Below are positions 1 through 6,329 of a stretch of 13,736 nt of DNA, piece by piece (the first letter of the stretch is position 1; the number at the start of each line of letters is the position of its first letter). The notes below the pieces were generated by a model, which worked only from the letters and a program-made list of their open reading frames with translations, did not search any database and was not told where the DNA came from. The stretch comes from VMDH01 sp038108875 (GTDB taxonomy: Bacteria > Pseudomonadota > Gammaproteobacteria > Magnimaribacterales > D2472), in the NCBI GenBank assembly GCA_038108875.1, contig JAYNII010000018.1, forward strand, positions 1 through 13,736, written 5' to 3'. Both the position numbers and the translations under genes were made by a program.

Positions 1-54
1 ACCACCGACACAAGGATTTTCAGTCCTTTGCTCTACCGACTGAGCTATCTGGGC
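1..54 (-). tRNA. tRNA-Phe (GAA), 5' part, cut by window start
   Basis: On the minus strand this reads as the 5' three-quarters of a tRNA. The acceptor 5' strand is GCCCAGA (54-48), followed by a D-arm with AGCTCAGTCGGTAGAGC. The anticodon stem-loop is AAGGA-CTGAAAA-TCCTT, and GAA at 21-19 is the Phe anticodon, with U33 and A37 as expected. The variable region begins just before the window edge. The T-arm and acceptor 3' strand lie outside, so the truncation comes from the window and is not a pseudogene sign. Confidence 0.95.
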
Positions 55-69
55 ATTAAGAAGTCAGAA

Positions 70-98
70 ATTATATTTTAGATTAATAGCAATGTCAC
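70..98 (-). promoter_or_regulatory. sigma70 promoter of tRNA-Phe
   Basis: On the minus strand there is GTGACA (98-93, 5 of 6 to TTGACA), a 17-nt spacer, and a perfect TATAAT (75-70). The predicted start, about 7 nt further on near 63, lies about 9 nt before the mature tRNA 5' end at 54. The tRNA is therefore probably transcribed on its own, in addition to any read-through from yggX. Confidence 0.75.
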
Positions 99-102
99 CA
101 CG

Positions 103-372
103 CTAGGATAATGGCTTAAACCCTGAAGGTTCATCGACTTGTTCGTTGTTAAAAAACTTCTCCATCTGATCCGATAGATAGACTCTATCATCTGCTAATG
201 AAAGGTTTAGATGCTTTTCATTTATTAACATGGTTTGTTTTGATTTCCATTCATCCCATGCTTGTTGCGATACAGCATTCATTAATTCAATGCCTTTAGG
301 TCCTGGTATTGGCGGCCTCGCCATTTTAGGAAGATTTTTTTTATATTTCTTACAAAAAACCGAATCTGTCAT
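103..372 (-). CDS. yggX: YggX family Fe(2+)-trafficking protein
   Basis: This 89-residue cytoplasmic protein matches the YggX family, usually about 90 residues. It has the N-terminal VFC with Cys7, the GIELMNAVSQQAWDEW segment, and the diagnostic KQTMLINEKHLNL stretch around residues 45-57. YggX is linked to handling labile iron and protecting Fe-S clusters from oxidation; its exact biochemistry is less certain than its family. The gene starts inside mutY (23-nt overlap), the same mutY-yggX order as in enterobacteria. The pairing makes sense because MutY carries a 4Fe-4S cluster. No clear Shine-Dalgarno precedes the ATG, so translation probably couples to mutY. A separate tRNA promoter lies just past the stop. 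Confidence 0.93.
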   Translation of the reverse strand: MTDSVFCKKYKKNLPKMARPPIPGPKGIELMNAVSQQAWDEWKSKQTMLINEKHLNLSLADDRVYLSDQMEKFFNNEQVDEPSGFKPLS

Positions 373-1366
373 AGTGTTGTATAAGCTTAGTTATGGGTTT
401 AGGCATTCCTAAGCTTGTGTAATTATTTATTCTAACAGTTTTACACTGTTGATTAGTTACAGGCATTATTAATTTGTCCATTTTGCAAACACAAAAAGTT
501 ATGTTTAATATTCTATGACTGAGGTGATGAGAAATTGAAACCTCTTCAAAGTTTTCGAAGTTTTGAAAGTTTTGAGGTAGTTCAGTTGGAAGAATCCAAA
601 GCCCGCTCCAAATTGATAAGGTTTCATTCTTTTGCACTAAGAAATTTTCATGATCCATGAAGAGATAAAACTTTAAGTTTATTTCCTCCTTTTTGATGTG
701 CTTTTTTAGAGCCGGAGCTTTGATTGCTCTGAAGGCAGATGAGCAATCTTTGTTAAGTGGGCATTCTTGACATTTTGGTGCTTGTTTCAGACAAATACTT
801 GCACCTAGATCCATGATTCCTTGAGTATAAGAAAATAAATCTCGGCTATCTTGGATGGCTGCTGCCAAACGCCACAGCTCACTTTCAGTTTCATTGCCTT
901 TTAATGCATGAACACGCAACAGAACTCTTTTCACATTGGTGTCTAAAATCGGAAACGGTTGGTTGTATGCAATGGATGCAATTGCTCCCGCTGTAGATCT
1001 TCCTATTCCAGGCAATGATAAGATTTGATTAAAACCTTTTGGGAACTTTCCTTTGTGCAAGTTTTTAATTATTTCTTTTGCTTGAAAGATATTTCTAGCT
1101 CTGCGGTAGTAACCCAGGCCAGACCACAAAGCTAGCACTTCTTCTTCTGAAGCTGCTAAGAAAGTTTGCATATTTGGAAATTTTTTTACGAACTTCTGAA
1201 AGTAAGGTATCACAGTAATGACCTGTGTTTGCTGAAGCATAATTTCAGAAATCCAAACTCTGTAAGCGCTGATGTTCTTTCTCCAAGGTAGATCATGCCT
1301 CCCATGCGAGCGATACCATCTAGAAATTTTCTTTCCTAATTTTTTCTCAGGAGATCCCTGTTGCAT
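350..1366 (-). CDS. mutY: A/G-specific adenine DNA glycosylase MutY
   Basis: MutY removes adenine mispaired with 8-oxoguanine, preventing G:C to T:A mutations. The 338-residue protein has the whole family layout. Glu41 in SEIMLQQTQV is the catalytic acid. The helix-hairpin-helix LPGIGRSTAGAIAS is at about 118-131, and the catalytic Asp142 lies in ILDTNVKRV. Cys192-X6-Cys199-X2-Cys202-X5-Cys208 is the 4Fe-4S ligand set. A divergent NUDIX-like C-terminal domain that reads 8-oxoG follows from about 225. Length is close to the usual 350. A triplicated 9-bp unit near 548-574 encodes a QNF/ENF repeat in this C-terminal domain. The gene begins 5 nt after gpmA and overlaps yggX, so all three are probably one transcript. 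The ATG lacks a strong ribosome site. Confidence 0.97.
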   Translation of the reverse strand: MQQGSPEKKLGKKISRWYRSHGRHDLPWRKNISAYRVWISEIMLQQTQVITVIPYFQKFVKKFPNMQTFLAASEEEVLALWSGLGYYRRARNIFQAKEIIKNLHKGKFPKGFNQILSLPGIGRSTAGAIASIAYNQPFPILDTNVKRVLLRVHALKGNETESELWRLAAAIQDSRDLFSYTQGIMDLGASICLKQAPKCQECPLNKDCSSAFRAIKAPALKKHIKKEEINLKFYLFMDHENFLVQKNETLSIWSGLWILPTELPQNFQNFENFEEVSISHHLSHRILNITFCVCKMDKLIMPVTNQQCKTVRINNYTSLGMPKPITKLIQHYDRFGFL

Positions 1367-1371
1367 TCAGT

Positions 1372-1983
1372 TCAAAAGGAAGTTTTTTTGGAGACAATCT
1401 CTCCTGTTCTATTTATCTCATAAACAATGGGCGCGCCTGTGGGTATCTCCAAAGCGATAACTTGATCTGCAGAAAGATTATCTAACTTCATGACCAATGC
1501 TCTTAAAGAGTTGCCGTGCGCTGCAATCAAAATATTTTTATTTTTCAGAATTTCAGGCATGATCATTTCATTGAAATAAGGAAGCACTCTTTCAGCTGTA
1601 TTCTTTAAACTTTCTCCTCCAGGCGGAGATATATCAAATGATCTCCTCCAAATATGGACTTGTTCTTCACCCCATCGTTTCCTTGCATCGTCTTTGTTTA
1701 AACCTGCAAGATCTCCGTAATTTCGTTCATTAAGAGCCATATTTTTTATTACTGGAGGGTCTTGGTTTATTTCTTGCAAAATAATACTTCCTGTTTTTTG
1801 AGCTCTAACAAGATCAGAAGTGAACATCGCATCAAAGACAATTCCTAGCTTTTTTATGAATGTTCCAGCTTTATTCGCTTCTTCCACTCCAAGTTTAGTC
1901 AAATCAGGATCCTTCCATCCGGTAAAAAGGTTTTTTGCATTCCACTCGCTTTGTCCATGCCTAACCAATACTAAAAAAGACAT
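1372..1983 (-). CDS. gpmA: 2,3-bisphosphoglycerate-dependent phosphoglycerate mutase (short form)
   Basis: This enzyme interconverts 3- and 2-phosphoglycerate in glycolysis and gluconeogenesis. The histidine-phosphatase signature RHGQSEWN starts at residue 8, with His9 the phosphohistidine. LNERNYGDL is at about 84-92 and carries the catalytic Glu86. The second histidine, His156, is in AAHGNSLR. At 203 residues it is shorter than the roughly 250-residue E. coli enzyme. The segment WRRSFDISPPGGESL shows the compact loop I associate with alphaproteobacterial-type short GpmA. AGGAAG (1994-1989) sits 5 nt before the ATG, a good ribosome site. It probably heads a gpmA-mutY-yggX operon. In E. coli the unrelated cofactor-independent mutase gene lies beside yibN-grxC; here GpmA occupies that place. 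Confidence 0.95.
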   Translation of the reverse strand: MSFLVLVRHGQSEWNAKNLFTGWKDPDLTKLGVEEANKAGTFIKKLGIVFDAMFTSDLVRAQKTGSIILQEINQDPPVIKNMALNERNYGDLAGLNKDDARKRWGEEQVHIWRRSFDISPPGGESLKNTAERVLPYFNEMIMPEILKNKNILIAAHGNSLRALVMKLDNLSADQVIALEIPTGAPIVYEINRTGEIVSKKTSF

Positions 1984-1999
1984 ACTTTCTTCCTAGGTG

Positions 2000-2027
2000 T
2001 TAACTAATTTTTATTTTACGCGATAAT
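2000..2027 (+). promoter_or_regulatory. Putative sigma70 promoter of rhodanese-grxC
   Basis: TTAACT (2000-2005), a 16-nt spacer and GATAAT (2022-2027) form a fair promoter in the 50-nt divergent gap with gpmA. A start 7 nt after the -10 element would fall on or next to the ATG at 2034, implying a leaderless or nearly leaderless mRNA. Nothing like a Shine-Dalgarno precedes that ATG. Confidence 0.45.
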
Positions 2028-2033
2028 AGTCCG

Positions 2034-2450
2034 ATGTTTGAATTCACACTCTTTGTTTTTGATAATTGGTACCTCTCATTACCTTTCTTTATTTTTTTAA
2101 TTTTGTACTTTTCAGCGGAAATGAAAAGGGGAGGTAAGAGGCTTTCTTGTATTGAATTAACCCATGCTGTTAATAAAGACAATGCAGTTTTAGTAGATGT
2201 GAGAGACAGAGAAGATTTTGAAAAAGGACATATCACAAATGCCATCAATATTCCCTATAAAGATTTTGATCAAAGACTTGAGGAACTAAACAAATACCAA
2301 GATTCATCTATTATTACTATCTGCGCTATGGGAAGAAATGCTGCGCTATCTGCTGAGAAATTACAAAAGCAAGGTTTTAAAAAAACCTATGTTTTGAAAG
2401 GAGGGCTATCTTCTTGGCTGCAGGAAAGCTTACCTTTGGTTAACAAATGA
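2034..2450 (+). CDS. Membrane-anchored rhodanese-like protein (YibN-like)
   Basis: This 138-residue protein has an N-terminal hydrophobic segment at about residues 11-28. A single rhodanese domain follows from about 36 to 134. The markers are VLVDVRD (52-58), GHITNAINIP (65-74) and the active-site loop starting at Cys97 (CAMGRN), with a conserved glycine-tryptophan end (LKGGLSSW). Rhodanese domains carry sulfur as a cysteine persulfide; the acceptor here is unknown. The anchor-plus-domain layout and the following grxC match E. coli yibN-grxC. The catalytic cysteine is present, so sulfur transfer is possible. It overlaps grxC by 4 nt (ATGA) and diverges from gpmA. The call is firm at family level; the specific role is not known. 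Confidence 0.9.
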   Translation: MFEFTLFVFDNWYLSLPFFIFLILYFSAEMKRGGKRLSCIELTHAVNKDNAVLVDVRDREDFEKGHITNAINIPYKDFDQRLEELNKYQDSSIITICAMGRNAALSAEKLQKQGFKKTYVLKGGLSSWLQESLPLVNK

Positions 2451-2695
2451 ATATTGTTATCTACACAACCAAAACATGTCCTTATTGCTATAGAGCAAAG
2501 AGCTTGCTAACAAAACTTGGAGTATCTTTTGAAGAAATATCAGTAGATTTTAACAGCTCCCTTAGAGCAGAAATGGCAGCGAAGGCTGGTAAAACCTCCG
2601 TTCCTCAAATTTGGATAAATGGTTCTCATATAGGTGGATGCGATGATCTGTATGCATTGCATGACAAGGGAGATTTGCAAAAGCTTTTAACCTAG
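2447..2695 (+). CDS. grxC: Glutaredoxin 3
   Basis: This small cytoplasmic thiol-disulfide oxidoreductase uses glutathione to reduce protein disulfides and mixed disulfides. The 82-residue protein is the normal GrxC size. It has the dithiol active site CPYC at 11-14, the cis-proline loop TSVPQIWI (50-57) and the glutathione-contacting GGCDDL (63-68). It starts within the last codons of the rhodanese (ATGA overlap), so the two are translationally coupled and probably act in the same thiol/sulfur chemistry. Its last 9 nt overlap the 3' end of ntrC on the opposite strand, leaving no room for a conventional terminator between the convergent genes. In E. coli secB follows grxC; that link is broken here. 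Confidence 0.96.
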   Translation: MNIVIYTTKTCPYCYRAKSLLTKLGVSFEEISVDFNSSLRAEMAAKAGKTSVPQIWINGSHIGGCDDLYALHDKGDLQKLLT

Positions 2696-4060
2696 TTCTT
2701 TTAGTTTTTGGGCGAGAGTATTTCTTGAAATGCCTAATAATTTAGCCGCATCTTGCTTTCTTCCGCCTGAATTCTTAAGAGCAAATTCAATCACCAACTT
2801 ATTAATGTTATTGCTCACAACATCATTGATTGAGCCTTGATAGTCTAGTTTTAGAGTATGTAACCATTCTTCAAAGCCATCTTTCCAGTTTCTTTTTAAT
2901 GGGTTTTGGTGGATCGGATTTTCTCCCAACAATTCAGTGGGTAAATCCTCTGGAGCAATCACCTGAGATGGAGCCATGAGGGTGAGCCAATAGCATACAT
3001 TTTCAAGCTCTCTTACATTGCCTGGCCAATTGTATGCGGATAGTTTTACTAGGGCAGCATCCGATAGGTACTTTTGGGCTTCATTTAAAGAAGAGCTGTG
3101 TTTTTTTAAGAAAAAATTTGTAAGTTCAGCTATATCAGTAACCCTTTCTCTTAATGGCGGTATATTGATTTTGATGACATTAAGGCGATAAAACAAATCT
3201 TCTCTAAACTTATCTTCAGCTACAAGCGTTTCTAAGCTTTGGTGAGTGGCAGCAATAATACGAACGTCAACTTTGACAGGTGTGTCACCCCCAACTCTAT
3301 AGAATTCCTTATTAGATAACACTCTTAAAAGCCTTGTTTGGGTATCAAGCGGCATGTCTCCAATCTCATCCAAAAAAAGAGTTCCTCCGTTAGCTTGTTC
3401 AAATCTTCCAACCCTTCTCTCAATCGCTCCTGTAAAAGCACCTTTCTCATGACCAAATAACTCTGATTCAATTAGCTCCTTGGGAATGTCAGCCATATTT
3501 AAAGCTATAAACGGCATATCTGCTCTAGGGCTATTTTTGTGAAGAGAATTTGCTACCAATTCTTTTCCAGTTCCTGATTCTCCGAGAATCATAACTGTTG
3601 CATTTGTGTGAGAAAGTTTTCCAATTGATCTAAATACCATTTGCATAGAAGGTGCTGAACCAATGATTTCTGTTTTACTTACTTTTTTGTTTGGTAGAAC
3701 ATTTGATTTGGATATTGCCTTACTTAAGATAGTTAGCACATCATCTAGATCAAAAGGTTTTGGAATGTACTCAAAGGCTCCAGCACCATAGGAATCGATT
3801 GCAGCTTGCAAATCAGTAAAGGCTGTCATAACAATTACAGGTAAATGGGGAAAATTATTATTAATATGAGAGAGAATATCGTAACCCGTTTTATTAGGCA
3901 TCTTAAGATCAGTAATGATTGCATCAGGAACATTTAAGGATAAAGACTCAAGAAGAGATTCCCCATCTTTAAAAACCGAAACATCAAATGACTCTCTTAG
4001 CACTTCCTCCAAAATTGTGCGAATTGAAGCGTCATCATCTGCAACCCAAATCTTAGCCAT
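2687..4060 (-). CDS. ntrC: Nitrogen regulation response regulator NtrC (NR(I))
   Basis: NtrC is the sigma54 activator that, once phosphorylated by NtrB, switches on nitrogen-scavenging genes. Counting from the ATG at 4060 (457 residues), the receiver domain holds acidic residues DDD at 8-10, phospho-acceptor Asp51 (ITDLKMP) and Lys101 (PKPF). The AAA+ domain has Walker A GESGTGKE at about 160-167, the sigma54-contact loop GAFTGA at 207-212 and Walker B FLDEIGD at about 229-235. The C-terminal Fis-type helix-turn-helix ends in SRNTLAQKLKELG, very like the enterobacterial NtrC recognition helix. An upstream TTG at 4066 is in frame, but AGGAGG (4072-4067) sits 6 nt before the ATG, so the ATG is preferred. 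It overlaps ntrB by 8 nt. Confidence 0.97.
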   Translation of the reverse strand: MAKIWVADDDASIRTILEEVLRESFDVSVFKDGESLLESLSLNVPDAIITDLKMPNKTGYDILSHINNNFPHLPVIVMTAFTDLQAAIDSYGAGAFEYIPKPFDLDDVLTILSKAISKSNVLPNKKVSKTEIIGSAPSMQMVFRSIGKLSHTNATVMILGESGTGKELVANSLHKNSPRADMPFIALNMADIPKELIESELFGHEKGAFTGAIERRVGRFEQANGGTLFLDEIGDMPLDTQTRLLRVLSNKEFYRVGGDTPVKVDVRIIAATHQSLETLVAEDKFREDLFYRLNVIKINIPPLRERVTDIAELTNFFLKKHSSSLNEAQKYLSDAALVKLSAYNWPGNVRELENVCYWLTLMAPSQVIAPEDLPTELLGENPIHQNPLKRNWKDGFEEWLHTLKLDYQGSINDVVSNNINKLVIEFALKNSGGRKQDAAKLLGISRNTLAQKLKELG

Positions 4061-5186
4061 TGACAACCTCCTGATTATATAATTTTTGCATCATCGGTAT
4101 AGCTATAATAAATTTTGTAGTTTCATTCGACCGTTCATAGCGAATGATGCCTTTATGTATTTTGACAATATCCTGTGCAATTGATAAACCAAGTCCTGAA
4201 CCTCCTTCTTTGGTGGAAATCATTGGAAAGAAAATATAATCTAAGGAATCTGGGCTTATACCCTTTCCATTATCAGATATAACAACTTCTAGAAGAGTAG
4301 GTTGAATTTTTCCATTGATAGGTTGATTGAAAGCAATCCTGCTTTTGACACCAATTTCAGGTTTAGGATTTGCTAGACTCGCATGCAAAGCATTTTGAAC
4401 AAGATTGAGAAGAGCTTGGATGAATAAATTTTTATCTCCATAAATTTCTGGAATGCTTGGATCATAGTCTTTTAGGATCAATACCTTTTTGGATTCATGT
4501 GAGGTTTGAGTAAGCTTAATAACTCTTTCTAATACTTCATGGATGTTAAAGTTGGCTAAATTCGGTTTAGCTGCTGGGGTTAGTATTTTTGAAACAATTC
4601 CACTTAGTCTTTCAGTCTCATCCTCAATAATCTTGATGAACTTTTTAATACTCTCATCTGAAGATTTCATCTTAATAAGCTGGGCTGCACCCTTAATACC
4701 TGATAACGGATTCTTAACTTCATGCGCAAGTGTTCTTGCCAATCCTGCAGCAATCTTCTGCGAAGCATCTGTTCTAGTAGAATTGATTATTCTATTAAGA
4801 TTTTCAACACTAGAAACTTCAAGAATTAGCACATTAAACTCACTTGACAATGAAGCGGTTAAATCAAGAGAACGCTCAATTCCTTCTTTATTGGTTAGAA
4901 GCATATCTCTAACCGTAATTGGTGATCCTTTGTCCAGAGCCATATGAAGAGTTTCTTTAAGCAAAGTAATTGAGGTGCCGTTCAAGACTGAGTCTAGTGG
5001 AAGTAGATTGCTTGTTGAAATTTTGGATTTAGCTAACAGAAGCTCAAAAGTTTTAGAATTATCAACGCCATCAGCAAGCCAACCATTAGCAGCTGCAGCT
5101 TCGTTCATAGTTAATATTCTGAAGTCTAGATCTAAGATTATGATTTCTGTTGAAAGTTGATTGAAGGCTCTAAACAGAATATCCAT
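4053..5186 (-). CDS. ntrB: Nitrogen regulation sensor histidine kinase NtrB (NR(II))
   Basis: NtrB is a soluble two-component kinase/phosphatase that responds to PII and sets NtrC phosphorylation. The 377-residue protein has an N-terminal PAS-like region (about 5-120) and no membrane segments. The phospho-acceptor helix LARTLAHEVKNPLSGIKGAA has His155. The ATPase domain shows the N-box NLVQNALHAS (261-270), G1 box DNGKG (305-309) and G2 box GGSGLGLSIA (328-337). Length is slightly above the roughly 350 of E. coli, mainly before the histidine. It lies 42 nt after glnA, separated by a hairpin, and overlaps ntrC. This is the classical glnA-ntrB-ntrC order, except that glnA here is type II. Confidence 0.95.
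   Translation of the reverse strand: MDILFRAFNQLSTEIIILDLDFRILTMNEAAAANGWLADGVDNSKTFELLLAKSKISTSNLLPLDSVLNGTSITLLKETLHMALDKGSPITVRDMLLTNKEGIERSLDLTASLSSEFNVLILEVSSVENLNRIINSTRTDASQKIAAGLARTLAHEVKNPLSGIKGAAQLIKMKSSDESIKKFIKIIEDETERLSGIVSKILTPAAKPNLANFNIHEVLERVIKLTQTSHESKKVLILKDYDPSIPEIYGDKNLFIQALLNLVQNALHASLANPKPEIGVKSRIAFNQPINGKIQPTLLEVVISDNGKGISPDSLDYIFFPMISTKEGGSGLGLSIAQDIVKIHKGIIRYERSNETTKFIIAIPMMQKLYNQEVVNG
4067..4072 (-). promoter_or_regulatory. Strong ribosome binding site deciding the ntrC start
   Basis: AGGAGG on the minus strand lies inside the ntrB 3' end, 6 nt upstream of the ATG at 4060. It is too close to serve the in-frame TTG at 4066-4064, which directly abuts it. This fixes the ntrC start at MAKIW and suggests ntrC is translated efficiently relative to ntrB. 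Confidence 0.8.
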
Positions 5187-5196
5187 GATTTAAATC

Positions 5197-5222
5197 TAAG
5201 CAGCCCAAAAGAGGGCTGCTTA
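5197..5222 (-). terminator. Hairpin between glnA and ntrB (partial terminator/attenuator)
   Basis: A perfect 10-bp inverted repeat (TAAGCAGCCC / GGGCTGCTTA, 6-nt loop) fills most of the 42-nt gap. On the minus strand it is followed only by GATTTAAAT, a weak U-tract, so it may stop some transcripts or protect the glnA 3' end while letting part of the message read into ntrB-ntrC. A terminator in this position is also known in the enterobacterial glnA-ntrBC operon and explains why synthetase is made in excess over regulators. Confidence 0.65.
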
Positions 5223-5228
5223 AAGGTT

Positions 5229-6200
5229 TTACTTAGTTAACGTTCCTACTATGTGTGCAATAATTTTATAAGGATCAGCATTAGAAGCTGGACGCCTGTC
5301 CTCTAAATATCCATTCCAATTATGCTCTACGGTGTATACGGGTATTCTTATGCTTGCTCCTCTGTCACTTACGCCATATGAAAACTTATCAATGCTTTGA
5401 GTTTCATGACGCCCCGTAAGACGCATATGGTTATCGGATCCATAAGATGCAATTCCTTCTTTGTGGACCTTTCCAAGTTTTTCACACATTGCTGTGAATA
5501 GTTCTTTTGACCCATTTGATCTCATTTCTTCGTTGGAGAAATTAGTATGCATGCCAGATCCATTCCAATCACCAGTTTTTGGTTTAGGGTGTAGGTTTAC
5601 TCCTACACCAAATTCTTCAGCAATTTTGTATAGGAGGTAACGGCTTACCCATAAATCATCTGCCGCTTTAATTCCTTTTCCAAAGCACTGGTATTCCCAC
5701 TGTCCAAGAGCAACCTCGGCGTTAGTTCCAGTGAGGGTAATACCGATATCCAAACATGCTTGAAGATGTGCATCAGATATTTCTCTACCAACAACATTAG
5801 TAACTCCAACACCACAATAGAATTCGCCTTGCGGCCTTGGCTCACCATCTTCCCAACCAAGGGGCTCACCTGTTTGGGGATCTGTAAAAAAGTATTCCTG
5901 CTCAAATCCAAACCACCATTCATCAGTTACCACTTTGGCTGCAGCAGCTCTAAAGTTTGAAGGGTGAGTAGTGTGATCGGCAGACTGGACTTGATTCATG
6001 ACTAGATCGTGTCCATTCGGATTTTCATATGTTTGAACTGGAATTAGCAAACAATCTGAGCTTCCGCCTTCAGCTTGTTTTGTAGAGGAACCATCAAAAG
6101 ACCAATCGGGCGGAGTGAGTTCTTCAGTAGCTTTTACTTTACTCCTCATCATTGGTTCAGGCTGATAACCATCTAACCATATATATTCATAAGTTTTCAT
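5229..6200 (-). CDS. Type II (eukaryote-like) glutamine synthetase
   Basis: This enzyme makes glutamine from glutamate, ammonia and ATP. At 323 residues it matches the GSII family (bacterial members about 330-350), far shorter than the roughly 470 of GSI. It shows WSFDGSST (33-40), FGFEQEYFF (97-105), NAEVALGQWEYQ (160-171), DWNGSGMHTNFS (211-222), RLTGRHET (260-267), SYGVSDRGASIRIP (274-287) and YLEDRRP (298-304). These supply the metal, ATP and glutamate ligands. The N-terminus begins directly at the beta-Grasp domain. GSII enzymes lack the C-terminal adenylylation tyrosine region of GSI-beta, so GlnE control is not expected. TAAGGA (6212-6207) sits 6 nt before the ATG. Transcription is probably from the sigma54 promoter at 6238-6254, with NtrC sites upstream; ntrB and ntrC follow. 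Confidence 0.95.
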   Translation of the reverse strand: MKTYEYIWLDGYQPEPMMRSKVKATEELTPPDWSFDGSSTKQAEGGSSDCLLIPVQTYENPNGHDLVMNQVQSADHTTHPSNFRAAAAKVVTDEWWFGFEQEYFFTDPQTGEPLGWEDGEPRPQGEFYCGVGVTNVVGREISDAHLQACLDIGITLTGTNAEVALGQWEYQCFGKGIKAADDLWVSRYLLYKIAEEFGVGVNLHPKPKTGDWNGSGMHTNFSNEEMRSNGSKELFTAMCEKLGKVHKEGIASYGSDNHMRLTGRHETQSIDKFSYGVSDRGASIRIPVYTVEHNWNGYLEDRRPASNADPYKIIAHIVGTLTK

Positions 6201-6237
6201 AATATTTCCTTAAAATTTTAACTAAGTACTTTATTAA

Positions 6238-6254
6238 AGCAATTTATATGCCAA
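6238..6254 (-). promoter_or_regulatory. Sigma54 (-24/-12) promoter of glutamine synthetase
   Basis: The minus strand reads TTGGCATATAAATTGCT. The GG (6252-6251) and GC (6240-6239) doublets are separated by exactly 10 nt, as sigma54 requires. The match to the usual TTGGCAC-N5-TTGCT form differs mainly in T for C after GGCA. The start site would be near 6227, giving a leader of about 27 nt with a good ribosome site. A sigma54 activator (ntrC) is encoded in the same operon. Confidence 0.85.
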
Positions 6255-6260
6255 TAAATA

Positions 6261-6277
6261 TGCACTTATTTTGTGCA
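6261..6277. promoter_or_regulatory. NtrC operator, proximal (centre about -42)
   Basis: TGCAC-TTATTTT-GTGCA is a perfect 5+5 palindrome with a 7-nt centre, the same form as the 17-bp enterobacterial NtrC operators at glnA. It extends one more pair outward (A6260/T6278). Its centre is about 42 bp upstream of the predicted start and its edge is 9 bp from the -24 GG. That close spacing is tighter than for classical enhancer sites and could let it act as a governor or repressing site. Confidence 0.78.
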
Positions 6278-6312
6278 TTAATTGCATAAAATAATCTCAA
6301 TTAGGATTAATA

Positions 6313-6329
6313 AGCACTACTTTAGTGCA
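6313..6329. promoter_or_regulatory. NtrC operator, distal (centre about -94)
   Basis: AGCAC-TACTTTA-GTGCA has 9 of 10 half-site bases of TGCAC-N7-GTGCA. Its centre is 52 bp from the proximal site, close to five DNA turns, so both would face the same side of the helix. At about -94 it is well placed as an enhancer. It contains the yqiA stop codon and can also fold as a 6-bp hairpin on the minus-strand RNA, so a terminator role is a competing explanation. Confidence 0.6.

Noticed and set aside
4061..4066. TTG at 4066 as the ntrC start
   Set aside because: AGGAGG directly abuts this TTG, leaving no spacing. The ATG at 4060 has ideal 6-nt spacing.
4543..4947. Open frame of 134 codons antisense to ntrB
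   Set aside because: It lies wholly within the well-supported ntrB frame, and its Leu/Ser-rich product has no recognisable motif.
5645..5923. Open frame of 92 codons on the minus strand inside the GSII gene
   Set aside because: It is an out-of-frame shadow. The GSII frame is intact end to end, with all family motifs.
6201..6227. Glutamine riboswitch in the GS leader
   Set aside because: The predicted leader is only about 27 nt, AT-rich and without stable pairing, which is too short for a glutamine aptamer.
6274..6286. TGCATTAATTGCA as a third NtrC site
   Set aside because: The spacing between TGCA halves is wrong (5 nt, not TGCAC-N7-GTGCA) and it overlaps the proximal palindrome. It is probably AT-rich chance symmetry.
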